The notes under the pieces: model-generated
Databases searched by the model: none
Seen by the model: the letters and a program-made list of their open reading frames with translations, nothing else
Told to the model about the DNA's origin: nothing
Made by a program: the position numbers and the translations under genes
Part shown: one piece after another, positions 57,487-64,000 of the stretch
Layout: every line of letters begins with the position of its first letter
Position numbering within the stretch: position 1 is the stretch's first letter
Assembly (NCBI RefSeq): GCF_034263275.1
Contig: NZ_CP139559.1
Span: forward strand, 6,076,001-6,140,000
Direction of reading: 5' to 3'
DNA from: Mucilaginibacter sp. cycad4
GTDB taxonomy: Bacteria; Bacteroidota; Bacteroidia; Sphingobacteriales; Sphingobacteriaceae
DNA length: 64,000 nt

Positions 57487-58572
57487 TCAAAACAGATCTT
57501 TCAATCTGCATTCCTCCAATACTATTCTTTCACTTTGGTTTAGTTTGTTGTATTCCCATTTAACGAGGCGGATGTGGCCGTTTGAGATTTCGATGCCTGT
57601 TATATCGCCATCATCGTAACAGCAGCAGCCACTATTGAAATAGCTTGGGTCGCAGGCGCTGAAATCGGGAGCTACATCACCCTTCACTTGCCGGTTAACG
57701 ATCTGTTTGTTTAGCTCATCGGCCAGTTTATCGTTTCCTGCTTTCCTTGCTTTCGCGATATCGTTATACAGTTTTTCGAGATGGGTTAATGACCTGAATA
57801 CCGGCTGATGCGTATGCCCGGTTATCAGCAGCGTGTTTTTTTGCCTCTGGCTCCATTCATACATAATACGGTTATGATCTGTTTTGAGCAGGTCATTATT
57901 TGCCGGGGTATTAATATTAACCTTAAGGTACGCCTGGAAAGGCGCCCAGATATTGGATACAAACCATTTGCTGAACCAGTTGCCATCGCTTTGCAAATCG
58001 CCCTGGTGGCCATGCGTCATGAATATATTTAGTGATTTATCATGAAGGGTTGTTTGCAGAACAGCACCTTCATAGATCTTAATTACTTCATCATAAATTT
58101 GCTTTAATCCAACTGCCGCTAAGGGATCATTATCCCAATACAGATCGTGATTGCCAAAGATTTTCATGAATTCTTTACGTTGTATGAACCGCTTCTCGCT
58201 TTCAAATGTGGCTTTGTTATGCTTTTTTATGGTGATGAACAGGTTTTCCCAAAGCTCCTCGCTATCGCCAAGATTAATGTAAAAAAATTGCTGGTCGTGG
58301 TAATAATCAAGCGCTGTAAGATAGTTTTTCTCGGCAAGGGCGAAGATATCCATATCATCCCGCGCGCCCTTATGTTGATCGGAAAAGATAATGAATTTAC
58401 CTTTTTCTGCATCGAAAGGTATTACAAGGCCTTTTTTACCCGACCCGGTTAGCAAGCTTTTGTATAACCGGTTCAATGATCTGTTAACCCGTTTCTTATC
58501 CGGTCGTGACGAGAGCTTGTCGGCCAGGCGTGCTACTGGTTTAGTTAAAAGCTTTTGTAAAAACTTGCGCAT
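57487..58572 (-). CDS. Calcineurin-like metallophosphoesterase
   Basis: A 361-residue protein with all metal-binding blocks of the superfamily: FSDQHKGARDD (D-x-H), NLGDSEELW (GDxxE), FGNHDLY (GNHD), MTHGHQGD and GHTHQP. After about residue 290 it contains a cysteine cluster DPSYFNSGCCCYDDG, which is odd for this fold and may bind metal. The N-terminal 45 residues are basic and helical. Substrate unknown. Independent of neighbours; ATG at 58572. Confidence 0.88.
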   Translation of the reverse strand: MRKFLQKLLTKPVARLADKLSSRPDKKRVNRSLNRLYKSLLTGSGKKGLVIPFDAEKGKFIIFSDQHKGARDDMDIFALAEKNYLTALDYYHDQQFFYINLGDSEELWENLFITIKKHNKATFESEKRFIQRKEFMKIFGNHDLYWDNDPLAAVGLKQIYDEVIKIYEGAVLQTTLHDKSLNIFMTHGHQGDLQSDGNWFSKWFVSNIWAPFQAYLKVNINTPANNDLLKTDHNRIMYEWSQRQKNTLLITGHTHQPVFRSLTHLEKLYNDIAKARKAGNDKLADELNKQIVNRQVKGDVAPDFSACDPSYFNSGCCCYDDGDITGIEISNGHIRLVKWEYNKLNQSERIVLEECRLKDLF

Positions 58573-58723
58573 GACTTTTTAACGTATTATATGGTGTATT
58601 GTGTTGTAAGTTGCCAGTTACTTTTACCGTGTTTAAACGGGATGAAAAACGGTGAAATGACGGATAGTTTGTTTGGTAATAATTATTTAGTTTGGTGACT
58701 TAATTTAAATTCCCCGAAATAAT

Positions 58724-59098
58724 ATGGAACCTATTGACTTAAAAACCGCCAGGGAAATGGTTGCGCGGTACAAAAGCACCCGAAAAGCAGTTATTGATGG
58801 ACATCATGGCGTTAATGATACCGAATCGACGTGGCTCCCGATAGATAAACTGAAGGAGTTTGTTAACAATTTGCCACCGGAAGCTACAGGTGTGAGGATT
58901 CATTTTGGAGTGCATGACGCAGATCATAAAGATGCTCCACACCAAACATCGGTTGCCATTGTGGGTACAGTTGCAGGGAAGAGAGCAAATGAACATATAG
59001 ATGCTATACAAACAGATCACGCGATGGCAATGGAGGGAAGCATGCTTGCCCTTGTGAACTCTGGCAGAGACTGCCCGCCTGCCTGCCCGGTGGCCTGA
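58724..59098 (+). CDS. Unknown small protein
   Basis: A 124-residue protein with a conserved-looking central part (WLPIDKLKEFVNNLP, then TGVRIHFGVHDADH) and a C-terminus GRDCPPACPVA with two Cys. No signal peptide or membrane helix. Good codon usage and an ATG with AT-rich upstream suggest a real gene. I do not recognise a family with a function; homologs would be expected in Sphingobacteriaceae. Confidence 0.75.
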   Translation: MEPIDLKTAREMVARYKSTRKAVIDGHHGVNDTESTWLPIDKLKEFVNNLPPEATGVRIHFGVHDADHKDAPHQTSVAIVGTVAGKRANEHIDAIQTDHAMAMEGSMLALVNSGRDCPPACPVA

Positions 59099-59146
59099 TA
59101 AAATTTATAAGCTGCATGAACGCTATTATATGTTATTTTAGCGTTC

Positions 59147-59800
59147 ATGCTCGATATCTTTTATTACGTAATGTTTGTGGTAGCTTTTGTATGCTGCCTT
59201 TTTGCGTATAAGTCACTTGATAAAAAGTTTAAATGGTTTTTGCCACTTTTAGCTTTTGATGTGATTTATAATTATCCGGCCATATTTAAGTTGCTTATTA
59301 TTAACCATACAAATGCGTGGTGCAATAATTTCGACGACATACTGGAGTTTATTTGCTACTCGATATTCATTATGTCGTTTGGTAAAGATGAGAAACGTAA
59401 GCAAAAAGGGTATATAGCTGTTGGTATTATTGTTCTCTTCTCGTTTATTGATATATTTTTTATTCAGGGTTTTTGGAAAAGAGCAACCATAGCAATAGTG
59501 ATACAAAATTTATTCGGCCTCTGGCTTATCTGTAACTATTACTACAGGTTATTAAATGATGATAATGACGAGTATATAGAATTGATTAGCCATCCGCCGT
59601 TTTTAGCGATAACGGGGATATTCTTCTTTTATCTTGCAATGACTTTTTATTATGCATGCTTTAGCTTTATGGTGTATAAAAACAATTATCACTTTTATCT
59701 TTTAGCAATGACATTGTTAAATCTTAACTCGTTAATCATAAACGGCCTATTTTCATTTTCCTTTATATGCTTTTTCAGGAAGAACAATTTATCCTCATAA
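59147..59800 (+). CDS. Polytopic membrane protein of a signalling cassette
   Basis: A 217-residue protein with about seven membrane helices and few charged loops (GKDEKRKQKG is the main one). Its 3' end overlaps the histidine kinase gene by 34 bp, and that gene overlaps the response regulator by 35 bp, so the three are one translationally linked unit. It may be the sensory or input part for the kinase, which has only one helix. No named family recognised. Confidence 0.75.
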   Translation: MLDIFYYVMFVVAFVCCLFAYKSLDKKFKWFLPLLAFDVIYNYPAIFKLLIINHTNAWCNNFDDILEFICYSIFIMSFGKDEKRKQKGYIAVGIIVLFSFIDIFFIQGFWKRATIAIVIQNLFGLWLICNYYYRLLNDDNDEYIELISHPPFLAITGIFFFYLAMTFYYACFSFMVYKNNYHFYLLAMTLLNLNSLIINGLFSFSFICFFRKNNLSS

Positions 59801-60597
59801 TAATTGCAGGTACAGCTCTATTGCTTCTGTTAGGGGTGTTCATGGTTAGCTTTATGCTGGTATATCAAAAAAAGCAAAATAAAAATCAGCTTGAAAAGGA
59901 ACATCTTAAAGCCTCATTTAAGCAGGAAATGCTTAAAACGCAGATAGAGATCCAGGAGCAAACGCTTAATGATATAAGCCGCGAGATCCACGATAATATT
60001 ACCCAGGTATTGTCATTTGTGAAGTTGAACCTTGGCTTGCTTAACAATAGCCTTGATGATGAAAAAAAAGCCCGCGTAAATGAAAACCGTGAACTGGTTT
60101 CGCAAACCATTAATGATTTGAGAAACCTTTCAAAAAGCATGAGCTTTGAACACATCAGCTCACAGGGGCTCATAAAAACCCTTGAAACTGAGACTGAACG
60201 TTTAACCCGCAGCGGTATTATTAATGTTGTTTTTGATGTTGAAGGTGATGTATATAGTTTAGGCGAACAGCCTGAGCTGGTGATATTCCGGATATTTCAG
60301 GAAGCTGTAAATAATACCCTGAAATATGCTAAGGCAGCTAACCTCAAAATCGGTTTGTATTATACTGCACAAATGTTTAATTTGCTCATCGAAGATGATG
60401 GTGCTGGTTTCAATACCGAAAAGGTTGATAATAAGGGCGGTTCGGGATTGCGGAACATTGAAAACAGGGCAGCTTTAGTAGGCGCGGACGTAATTATTGC
60501 CAGCTCGCCTGGTAAGGGTTGCCAGATAAAATTGTCGTTCAATCCCCTGGTACAACAAATTTATGCTAAAGGAACCCATTCAAATAGCCTTAGTTGA
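59767..60597 (+). CDS. Sensor histidine kinase, HisKA_3 type (NarX-like)
   Basis: A 276-residue kinase with one N-terminal membrane helix (about residues 8-33), a coiled linker, the HisKA_3 dimerisation domain with His75 in ISREIHDNITQVL, and an HATPase_c domain (FQEAVNNTLKYAKA N box, EDDGAGF and GGSGLRNIENRA Gly boxes). It should phosphorylate the NarL/LuxR-type regulator of the next gene. It has no periplasmic sensor of its own; the upstream seven-helix protein may fill that role. Overlaps both neighbours by 34-35 bp. Confidence 0.93.
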   Translation: MLFQEEQFILIIIAGTALLLLLGVFMVSFMLVYQKKQNKNQLEKEHLKASFKQEMLKTQIEIQEQTLNDISREIHDNITQVLSFVKLNLGLLNNSLDDEKKARVNENRELVSQTINDLRNLSKSMSFEHISSQGLIKTLETETERLTRSGIINVVFDVEGDVYSLGEQPELVIFRIFQEAVNNTLKYAKAANLKIGLYYTAQMFNLLIEDDGAGFNTEKVDNKGGSGLRNIENRAALVGADVIIASSPGKGCQIKLSFNPLVQQIYAKGTHSNSLS

Positions 60598-61204
60598 CGA
60601 TCATAAACTCTTCAGGAGTGGTATGGCTGCTCTTGTTACCAATTTTAAAAAATACAACATACTATTTGAGGCTGCAAACGGGCAGGAGCTGGTAAATACC
60701 ATAAACAATGGCACTGTTCCGGATATTGTATTGCTGGATATCAGCATGCCGGTAATGGATGGCGTTGAAGCTGCACAGGTGCTTAGGGCCAAACATCCCG
60801 GTGTAAAAATCATCATACTATCTATGTTTGAAGATGCCGAAAAGGTACTGCTCATGGTAAAAATGGGTGTGAAAGGCTACCTGCTTAAAGACTCGGAACC
60901 ACATGAGGTTGAAGAAGCCCTTTTGAAAGTGGCGCAGGGGGAACTTTACTACCCCGAGTTTGTAACCCGCCACCTGATCACCAACTTTAACAGTAAATTA
61001 GAGAATATCAAGCTTAACCCGCGCGAAATCGAGTTTCTTCGTCTTACCGGCACCGAACTTACTTATAAGGAAATTGCCGAAACCATGAATATCAGCGTAC
61101 GCACCGTTGATAGCTACCGCGACCAGCTTTTTGAAAAACTCCAGATCAAAAGCCGCGTTGGGCTGGTTTTATACAGCATAAAAAATAAACTGATTGAATT
61201 GTAA
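60563..61204 (+). CDS. NarL/LuxR-family response regulator
   Basis: A 213-residue regulator: REC domain with the acidic pocket in LVDDHKLFRSG, phospho-acceptor Asp59 in IVLLDISMPVMDG and Lys in LLKDSEP, then a LuxR helix-turn-helix (LNPREIEFLRLTGTELTYKE and MNISVRTVDSYRDQLFEKL). It is the partner of the overlapping upstream kinase. Targets unknown. A small hairpin at 61204-61226 follows before the radical SAM gene. Confidence 0.95.
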   Translation: MLKEPIQIALVDDHKLFRSGMAALVTNFKKYNILFEAANGQELVNTINNGTVPDIVLLDISMPVMDGVEAAQVLRAKHPGVKIIILSMFEDAEKVLLMVKMGVKGYLLKDSEPHEVEEALLKVAQGELYYPEFVTRHLITNFNSKLENIKLNPREIEFLRLTGTELTYKEIAETMNISVRTVDSYRDQLFEKLQIKSRVGLVLYSIKNKLIEL

Positions 61205-61226
61205 TTTGCTAAATTTATTAGCAAAT
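61204..61226. other. Small hairpin between the regulator and radical SAM genes
   Basis: ATTTGCTAA (61204-61212) and TTAGCAAAT (61218-61226) form a perfect 9-bp, AT-rich stem in the 29-bp gap. It could be a weak terminator or an operator. Confidence 0.45.
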
Positions 61227-61233
61227 TTGTTCA

Positions 61234-62304
61234 ATGTCACATGAGGAAAATCCGGATTTTTTTAAAGGACGAGGGGCGCAGGTAAATACGCACAATAAGT
61301 TTCTGAAAAACAAGTATGTACTTGATCATATCGAGGGCATTGACGAGCCTTTGCTTGAAAATAGCAACACGCAGCTTTTTGAAGAAACTCCGAAAAAAAT
61401 AGTAAGCAAATCAAACAGTCCCGATTTGAGCCATATGTACTCGATAAACCCCTACCAGGGTTGCGAGCATGGCTGCATTTACTGTTATGCACGTAACACT
61501 CATGAATATTACGGTTTTAGCGCCGGGCTTGACTTTGAACGGAAGATCATCATTAAGCCTAATGCGCCAGAACTGCTTGAGCAGTATTTCAACAAAAAAA
61601 ATTATAAGCCGGTTTGCATTATGCTGTCTGGTAATACTGATTGCTATCAGCCGGTTGAGCGTAAGCTTAAAATAACCCAGGCCCTGCTGGAGGTTTTTTG
61701 GAAGTATAAGAACCCGGTAAGTATTATCACCAAAAACAACGTTATACTGCGGGATATCGATTTGCTTACAGATATGGCCAGGCTGAACCTGGTGCATGTA
61801 AATATATCCATTACCTCTCTTAACGAGCAGCTGAGGCAAAAGCTGGAGCCGCGCACCGTAACTGCAACCGGCAGACTGGCAGTAGTGCAGAAGCTTTCGG
61901 AAAGAGGTATCCCGGTACGTGTAATGGCCGCGCCCATCATCCCCGGATTAAACAGTAATGAAGTACCCAATATCATTAAAGCCGCGGCCGACAGGGGCGC
62001 CTTAGCCGCCGGTTTTACCATGGTGCGGCTCAACGGCAGCATAGCCGAAATTTTTAGCGACTGGATTTACAAAGCCTTTCCCGACCGGGCCGAAAAGGTA
62101 CTGAACATGATCCGCTCGACGCATGACGGCAAGCTGAATGACAGCGACTACGGTCGCCGGATGAGCGGAGATGGTAAAGTAGCCGAATCCATTCACCAGA
62201 TGTTCAGGATGGCCTGCAAACGCTTTATGGCCGACAGGCAGATGCCGGAATATGACTATAGCTTATTTGTGCCAAGGAAAGGGAAACAGACGAGTATGTT
62301 TTGA
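61234..62304 (+). CDS. Radical SAM protein, PA0069/SplB-like family
   Basis: A 356-residue protein with the radical SAM cluster C-x3-C-x2-C in GCEHGCIYCYARNTHEYYG (within SINPYQGCEHGCIYC) typical of the PA0069 group. An N-terminal RGAQVNTHNKFLKNKYV block and a C-terminal FRMACKRFMADRQMPEYDYS region are also family features. Relatives include spore photoproduct lyase; the reaction of this group is not defined. It follows the two-component cassette, with a 29-bp gap. ATG at 61234. Confidence 0.9.
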   Translation: MSHEENPDFFKGRGAQVNTHNKFLKNKYVLDHIEGIDEPLLENSNTQLFEETPKKIVSKSNSPDLSHMYSINPYQGCEHGCIYCYARNTHEYYGFSAGLDFERKIIIKPNAPELLEQYFNKKNYKPVCIMLSGNTDCYQPVERKLKITQALLEVFWKYKNPVSIITKNNVILRDIDLLTDMARLNLVHVNISITSLNEQLRQKLEPRTVTATGRLAVVQKLSERGIPVRVMAAPIIPGLNSNEVPNIIKAAADRGALAAGFTMVRLNGSIAEIFSDWIYKAFPDRAEKVLNMIRSTHDGKLNDSDYGRRMSGDGKVAESIHQMFRMACKRFMADRQMPEYDYSLFVPRKGKQTSMF

Positions 62305-62340
62305 GAAGGATATTTTTAAATTTGATATGAGGGAATTAAT

Positions 62341-62527
62341 ATGGTTTTTATATTAAAAAATGGAGCATCGGAGGATGATATAAAAGCGATCGAAGACGCT
62401 ATTTATAGGAATGATTCGTTTAAGGGCTTTAATGCAAAAAAATATAATGGAAAGATCCCCCAAAAAAAATAATCCTTTAACTATTCAAATTAAGCTAAGA
62501 AATCAATGGGAAGACCCAGTTCGGTAG
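62341..62527 (+). pseudogene. Frameshifted small antitoxin-like gene
   Basis: ATG at 62341 opens MVFILKNGASEDDIKAIEDA and continues to a TAA at 62470-62472 (43 residues). Removing one base in the C5-A8 run at 62456-62469 continues the frame through NNPLTIQIKLRNQWEDPVR to TAG at 62525-62527, 61 residues. That full sequence resembles small Bacteroidota proteins with a GFxAKKYxGxI...IQxxLRxxWE pattern which I recall as VapB-like antitoxins beside PIN toxins. No toxin follows. It is either a decayed gene, a homopolymer sequencing error or a shifting site. Confidence 0.5.
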
Positions 62528-62549
62528 CTTAACCAGTTCGGTAGCTTAA
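62516..62549. repeat. 17-bp tandem repeat, two copies
   Basis: CCAGTTCGGTAGCTTAA occurs perfectly twice in a row (62516-62532 and 62533-62549), overlapping the end of the frameshifted small gene. Confidence 0.9.
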
Positions 62550-62565
62550 TAAGACTAATGTTATT

Positions 62566-62937
62566 TTATTTACTGCGTTTTAACAACAGCTTCTCACTCC
62601 CAACACCCATCCCCACCCCAACAACATAACACAGCAAATCGCTCCACAAAAAGCCTTCGCCTAAAACGAGCCTGCCAAACAGTGTGTGCCTGATGTCATT
62701 TATCCATGGCGCTTTATAAAGCTGGCTAAACTCTATCGCGAAGCAAAACAGCAAAGCCGCAATAATATTGAACCTGGCAGTTTTGGTAATAAACAGAAAC
62801 CGCATGATAAAGTAAACCATGCTTGCCCATAAAATATCGCCTATAAACAAAGGGATGAACTTAAAATGGCGGGATAGCAGCCCAAGGATAATGGTTGCTA
62901 TTGTTAATATCAAATAGGTTATTCGGTTTTTAGGCAT
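62566..62937 (-). CDS. DUF2809 membrane protein
   Basis: A 123-residue protein with about four membrane helices and the DUF2809 hallmarks: LGLLSRHFKFIPLFIGDILW at the start and IEFSQLYKAPWINDIRHTLF (FSQLY block) later, ending with LWSDLLCYVVGVGMG. Start set at ATG 62937 (MPKNRITYL); the upstream ATG at 62982 would add 15 unrelated residues overlapping the terminator. Function unknown. Separated from the zinc-ribbon gene by a terminator, so transcribed from its own promoter. Confidence 0.9.
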   Translation of the reverse strand: MPKNRITYLILTIATIILGLLSRHFKFIPLFIGDILWASMVYFIMRFLFITKTARFNIIAALLFCFAIEFSQLYKAPWINDIRHTLFGRLVLGEGFLWSDLLCYVVGVGMGVGSEKLLLKRSK

Positions 62938-62966
62938 AGGATAAATATCGGCTAAATAAATGCAAC

Positions 62967-62993
62967 AAAAAAGGCACCCCATTGGGTGCCTTT
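62967..62993 (-). terminator. Terminator of the zinc-ribbon protein gene
   Basis: Perfect 10-bp stem AAAGGCACCC (62970-62979) / GGGTGCCTTT (62984-62993) with a 4-nt loop, followed on the minus strand by a T run and GTTGC. Confidence 0.9.
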
Positions 62994-63020
62994 GATATAT
63001 TTAACTTTATAAGTGGTTCC

Positions 63021-63764
63021 TTATGCTTCTTCAGCTTCTAAAGCCATTTGTTCGTCAACAAGGATCCGTCCGCAATGTTCGCAAACGATGATCTTTTTAC
63101 GCTGACGGATGTCTGACTGGCGCTGAGGCGGGATCTGGTTAAAGCAGCCAGAGCATGAATCACGCTGAATAGTTACTACTGCCAGGCCGTTTTTAGCATT
63201 TTGACGTAAACGGGTATAAGCAGTTAATAAACGCTCTTCAATGTTTTGAGTGGCTTTTGCAGCTTGTGCGTTCAACTCGGTTTCTTCTTTTTCAGTTTCG
63301 GCAGTAATGGTGCCTAACTCTTCTTTTTTGGCGTCAAGGTCGGCTTGGCGGGCTTCCAGGTCAGCCAGTGCTTTTTCGTAAACCTGTGTTTTGTTGGTGA
63401 TTTCGAAGCCGTACTCACGGATCTTCTTTTCGCTCACCTGTATATCTAAGCCCTGGATCTCAATTTCTTTTGAGATAGCATCATATTCGCGGTTGTTTTT
63501 AACCTCGTTAAGCTGGCCTTCGTATTTTTTGATGTTTGCCTGAGCTTCTTTGATCAGGTTTTTACGGGTAACTATGTCATCTTCCACATCGTCAAGTTCA
63601 CCTTTGATCTTTTGGATGCGGGTTTCAAGGCCTGCAACGTCGTCCTCAAGGTCGGCAACTTCCATTGGCAATTCGCCCCTTACCTGGCGGATCCTGTCAA
63701 TCTTGGTGTGGATAGTTTGTAGCTCGTATAAAGCTTTAAGCTTTTGTTCTACGGTTTGTTCCAT
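63021..63764 (-). CDS. Coiled-coil protein with C-terminal C4 zinc ribbon
   Basis: A 247-residue protein: residues about 15-175 form a long coiled coil (heptads rich in Glu, Lys, Leu), then a zinc ribbon with Cys pairs in DSCSGCFNQIPPQ and VCEHCGRILVD. The family (zf-RING_7 / CdsZ type) is widespread; related proteins bind RNA or act with ribosome-rescue or adaptor functions, but the role is not settled. It overlaps the upstream Nif3-like gene by one base (TAATG), an arrangement common in Bacteroidota. Confidence 0.92.
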   Translation of the reverse strand: MEQTVEQKLKALYELQTIHTKIDRIRQVRGELPMEVADLEDDVAGLETRIQKIKGELDDVEDDIVTRKNLIKEAQANIKKYEGQLNEVKNNREYDAISKEIEIQGLDIQVSEKKIREYGFEITNKTQVYEKALADLEARQADLDAKKEELGTITAETEKEETELNAQAAKATQNIEERLLTAYTRLRQNAKNGLAVVTIQRDSCSGCFNQIPPQRQSDIRQRKKIIVCEHCGRILVDEQMALEAEEA

Positions 63765-64000
63765 TAAATAAAATATTTGACGGGGTTTGTATTTACTTCT
63801 GTTAAACGGACGGCAAAGATAGGGAATTTTTTTCTAATTATTTCATACAATAATTGCTGCGTAAATTGTTCACTCTCAAAGTGTCCGATATCCGCGATAA
63901 CTATCTTTCCTTCGGCATCAAAAAACTCGTGATACTTGTAATCGGCCGTGATAAAAACGTCGGCTCCGGCGGCTATGGCATGCTTCAGCAAAAAGCCTCC
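63764..64000 (-). CDS. Nif3-like dinuclear metal centre protein, 3' part only
   Basis: The last 78 codons of a gene that continues past the right edge: the frame is open through 64000 (GGFLLKHAIAAGADVFITAD, typical of the Nif3 C-terminal half). The metal-binding HEFFDAEGK and DIGHFESEQFT blocks are visible. The family (YqfO/YbgI/Nif3) binds two metal ions; its function is uncertain. Its stop overlaps the zinc-ribbon start by one base, so the two genes are translationally coupled. Confidence 0.93.
   Translation of the reverse strand, partial: GGFLLKHAIAAGADVFITADYKYHEFFDAEGKIVIADIGHFESEQFTQQLLYEIIRKKFPIFAVRLTEVNTNPVKYFI

Noticed and set aside
1..64000. tRNA, rRNA, transposase or prophage genes
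   Set aside because: Scanned for conserved T-arm patterns, transposase motifs and phage structural proteins by eye; none was seen, though a covariance search would be more sensitive for small RNAs.

Overview
The window looks like one continuous chromosomal stretch from a member of the Bacteroidota, most likely family Sphingobacteriaceae (Mucilaginibacter- or Pedobacter-like). This is inferred from gene content and signals: -7 promoter boxes of the form TAnnTTTG (hisS, dusB, rpsP and the membrane-protein/XRE operon), no evident Shine-Dalgarno sequences, an S16 with a long Ala/Glu tail, DsbD split over two genes, and many dispersed palindromic repeats of the kind common in these genomes. No tRNA, rRNA, CRISPR array, transposase or phage gene was seen.

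Layout. 0-3.6 kb: circularly permuted ATP-grasp (5' end outside the window), alpha-E protein and transglutaminase, a recurrent trio. 3.8-11.4 kb (minus): GT4 glycosyltransferase, RNase HII, GAF/PP2C phosphatase, lone OppC-type permease, GT2 plus flippase-like protein, secreted dienelactone hydrolase. 11.6-16.3 kb: GAF histidine kinase, RRM protein, GreA-like factor, esterase/alcohol dehydrogenase pair. 16.6-21.5 kb: secreted GH13 enzyme next to a DUF1080 / GMC oxidoreductase / gluconate-2-dehydrogenase-subunit-3 set that fits oxidative 3-keto-glycoside cleavage. 22.6-25.5 kb: a probable outer-membrane phospholipase A and hisS carrying an AT-rich insertion. 25.9-31.8 kb: YihY/BrkB protein, tsaE-ald-dipeptidase operon, alpha/beta hydrolase, DAO-family oxidoreductase. 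32-35.5 kb: zinc peptidase, YXWGXW protein, ApaG, DusB. 35.6-38.5 kb: CPBP protease, DUF2007, CdsA and PSD (phospholipid synthesis). 38.5-39.2 kb: a non-coding region with a 172-bp tandem duplication. 39.2-43.2 kb: L19, an ECF sigma factor with two membrane proteins, a GT-C-like protein, TrmD. 43.3-45.2 kb: two VOC proteins, a small XRE regulator and two paralogous membrane proteins behind a palindromic operator. 45.5-46.3 kb: an AT-rich accessory islet with a 2TM CxxC-x11-CxxC protein and two very small partners. 46.5-57.4 kb: housekeeping (RimM, S16, nucleotidase, PfkA, DsbD, BirA, RsfS, FtsH, LUD protein) plus a histidine-kinase-like sensor lacking its ATPase domain. 57.5-64 kb: metallophosphoesterase, an overlapping membrane protein/histidine kinase/NarL-type regulator cassette, radical SAM protein, a frameshifted antitoxin-like small gene, DUF2809, a C4 zinc-ribbon coiled coil and the end of a Nif3-like gene.

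The best candidates for something poorly described are the AT-rich islet at 45.5-46.3 kb, the XRE operon with its palindrome over the promoter, the composition-shifted insert inside hisS, and the 3-keto-glycoside locus. Gaps between convergent genes repeatedly hold palindromic repeat elements that may double as terminators. All family assignments come from reading the translated sequence; no database search was run.
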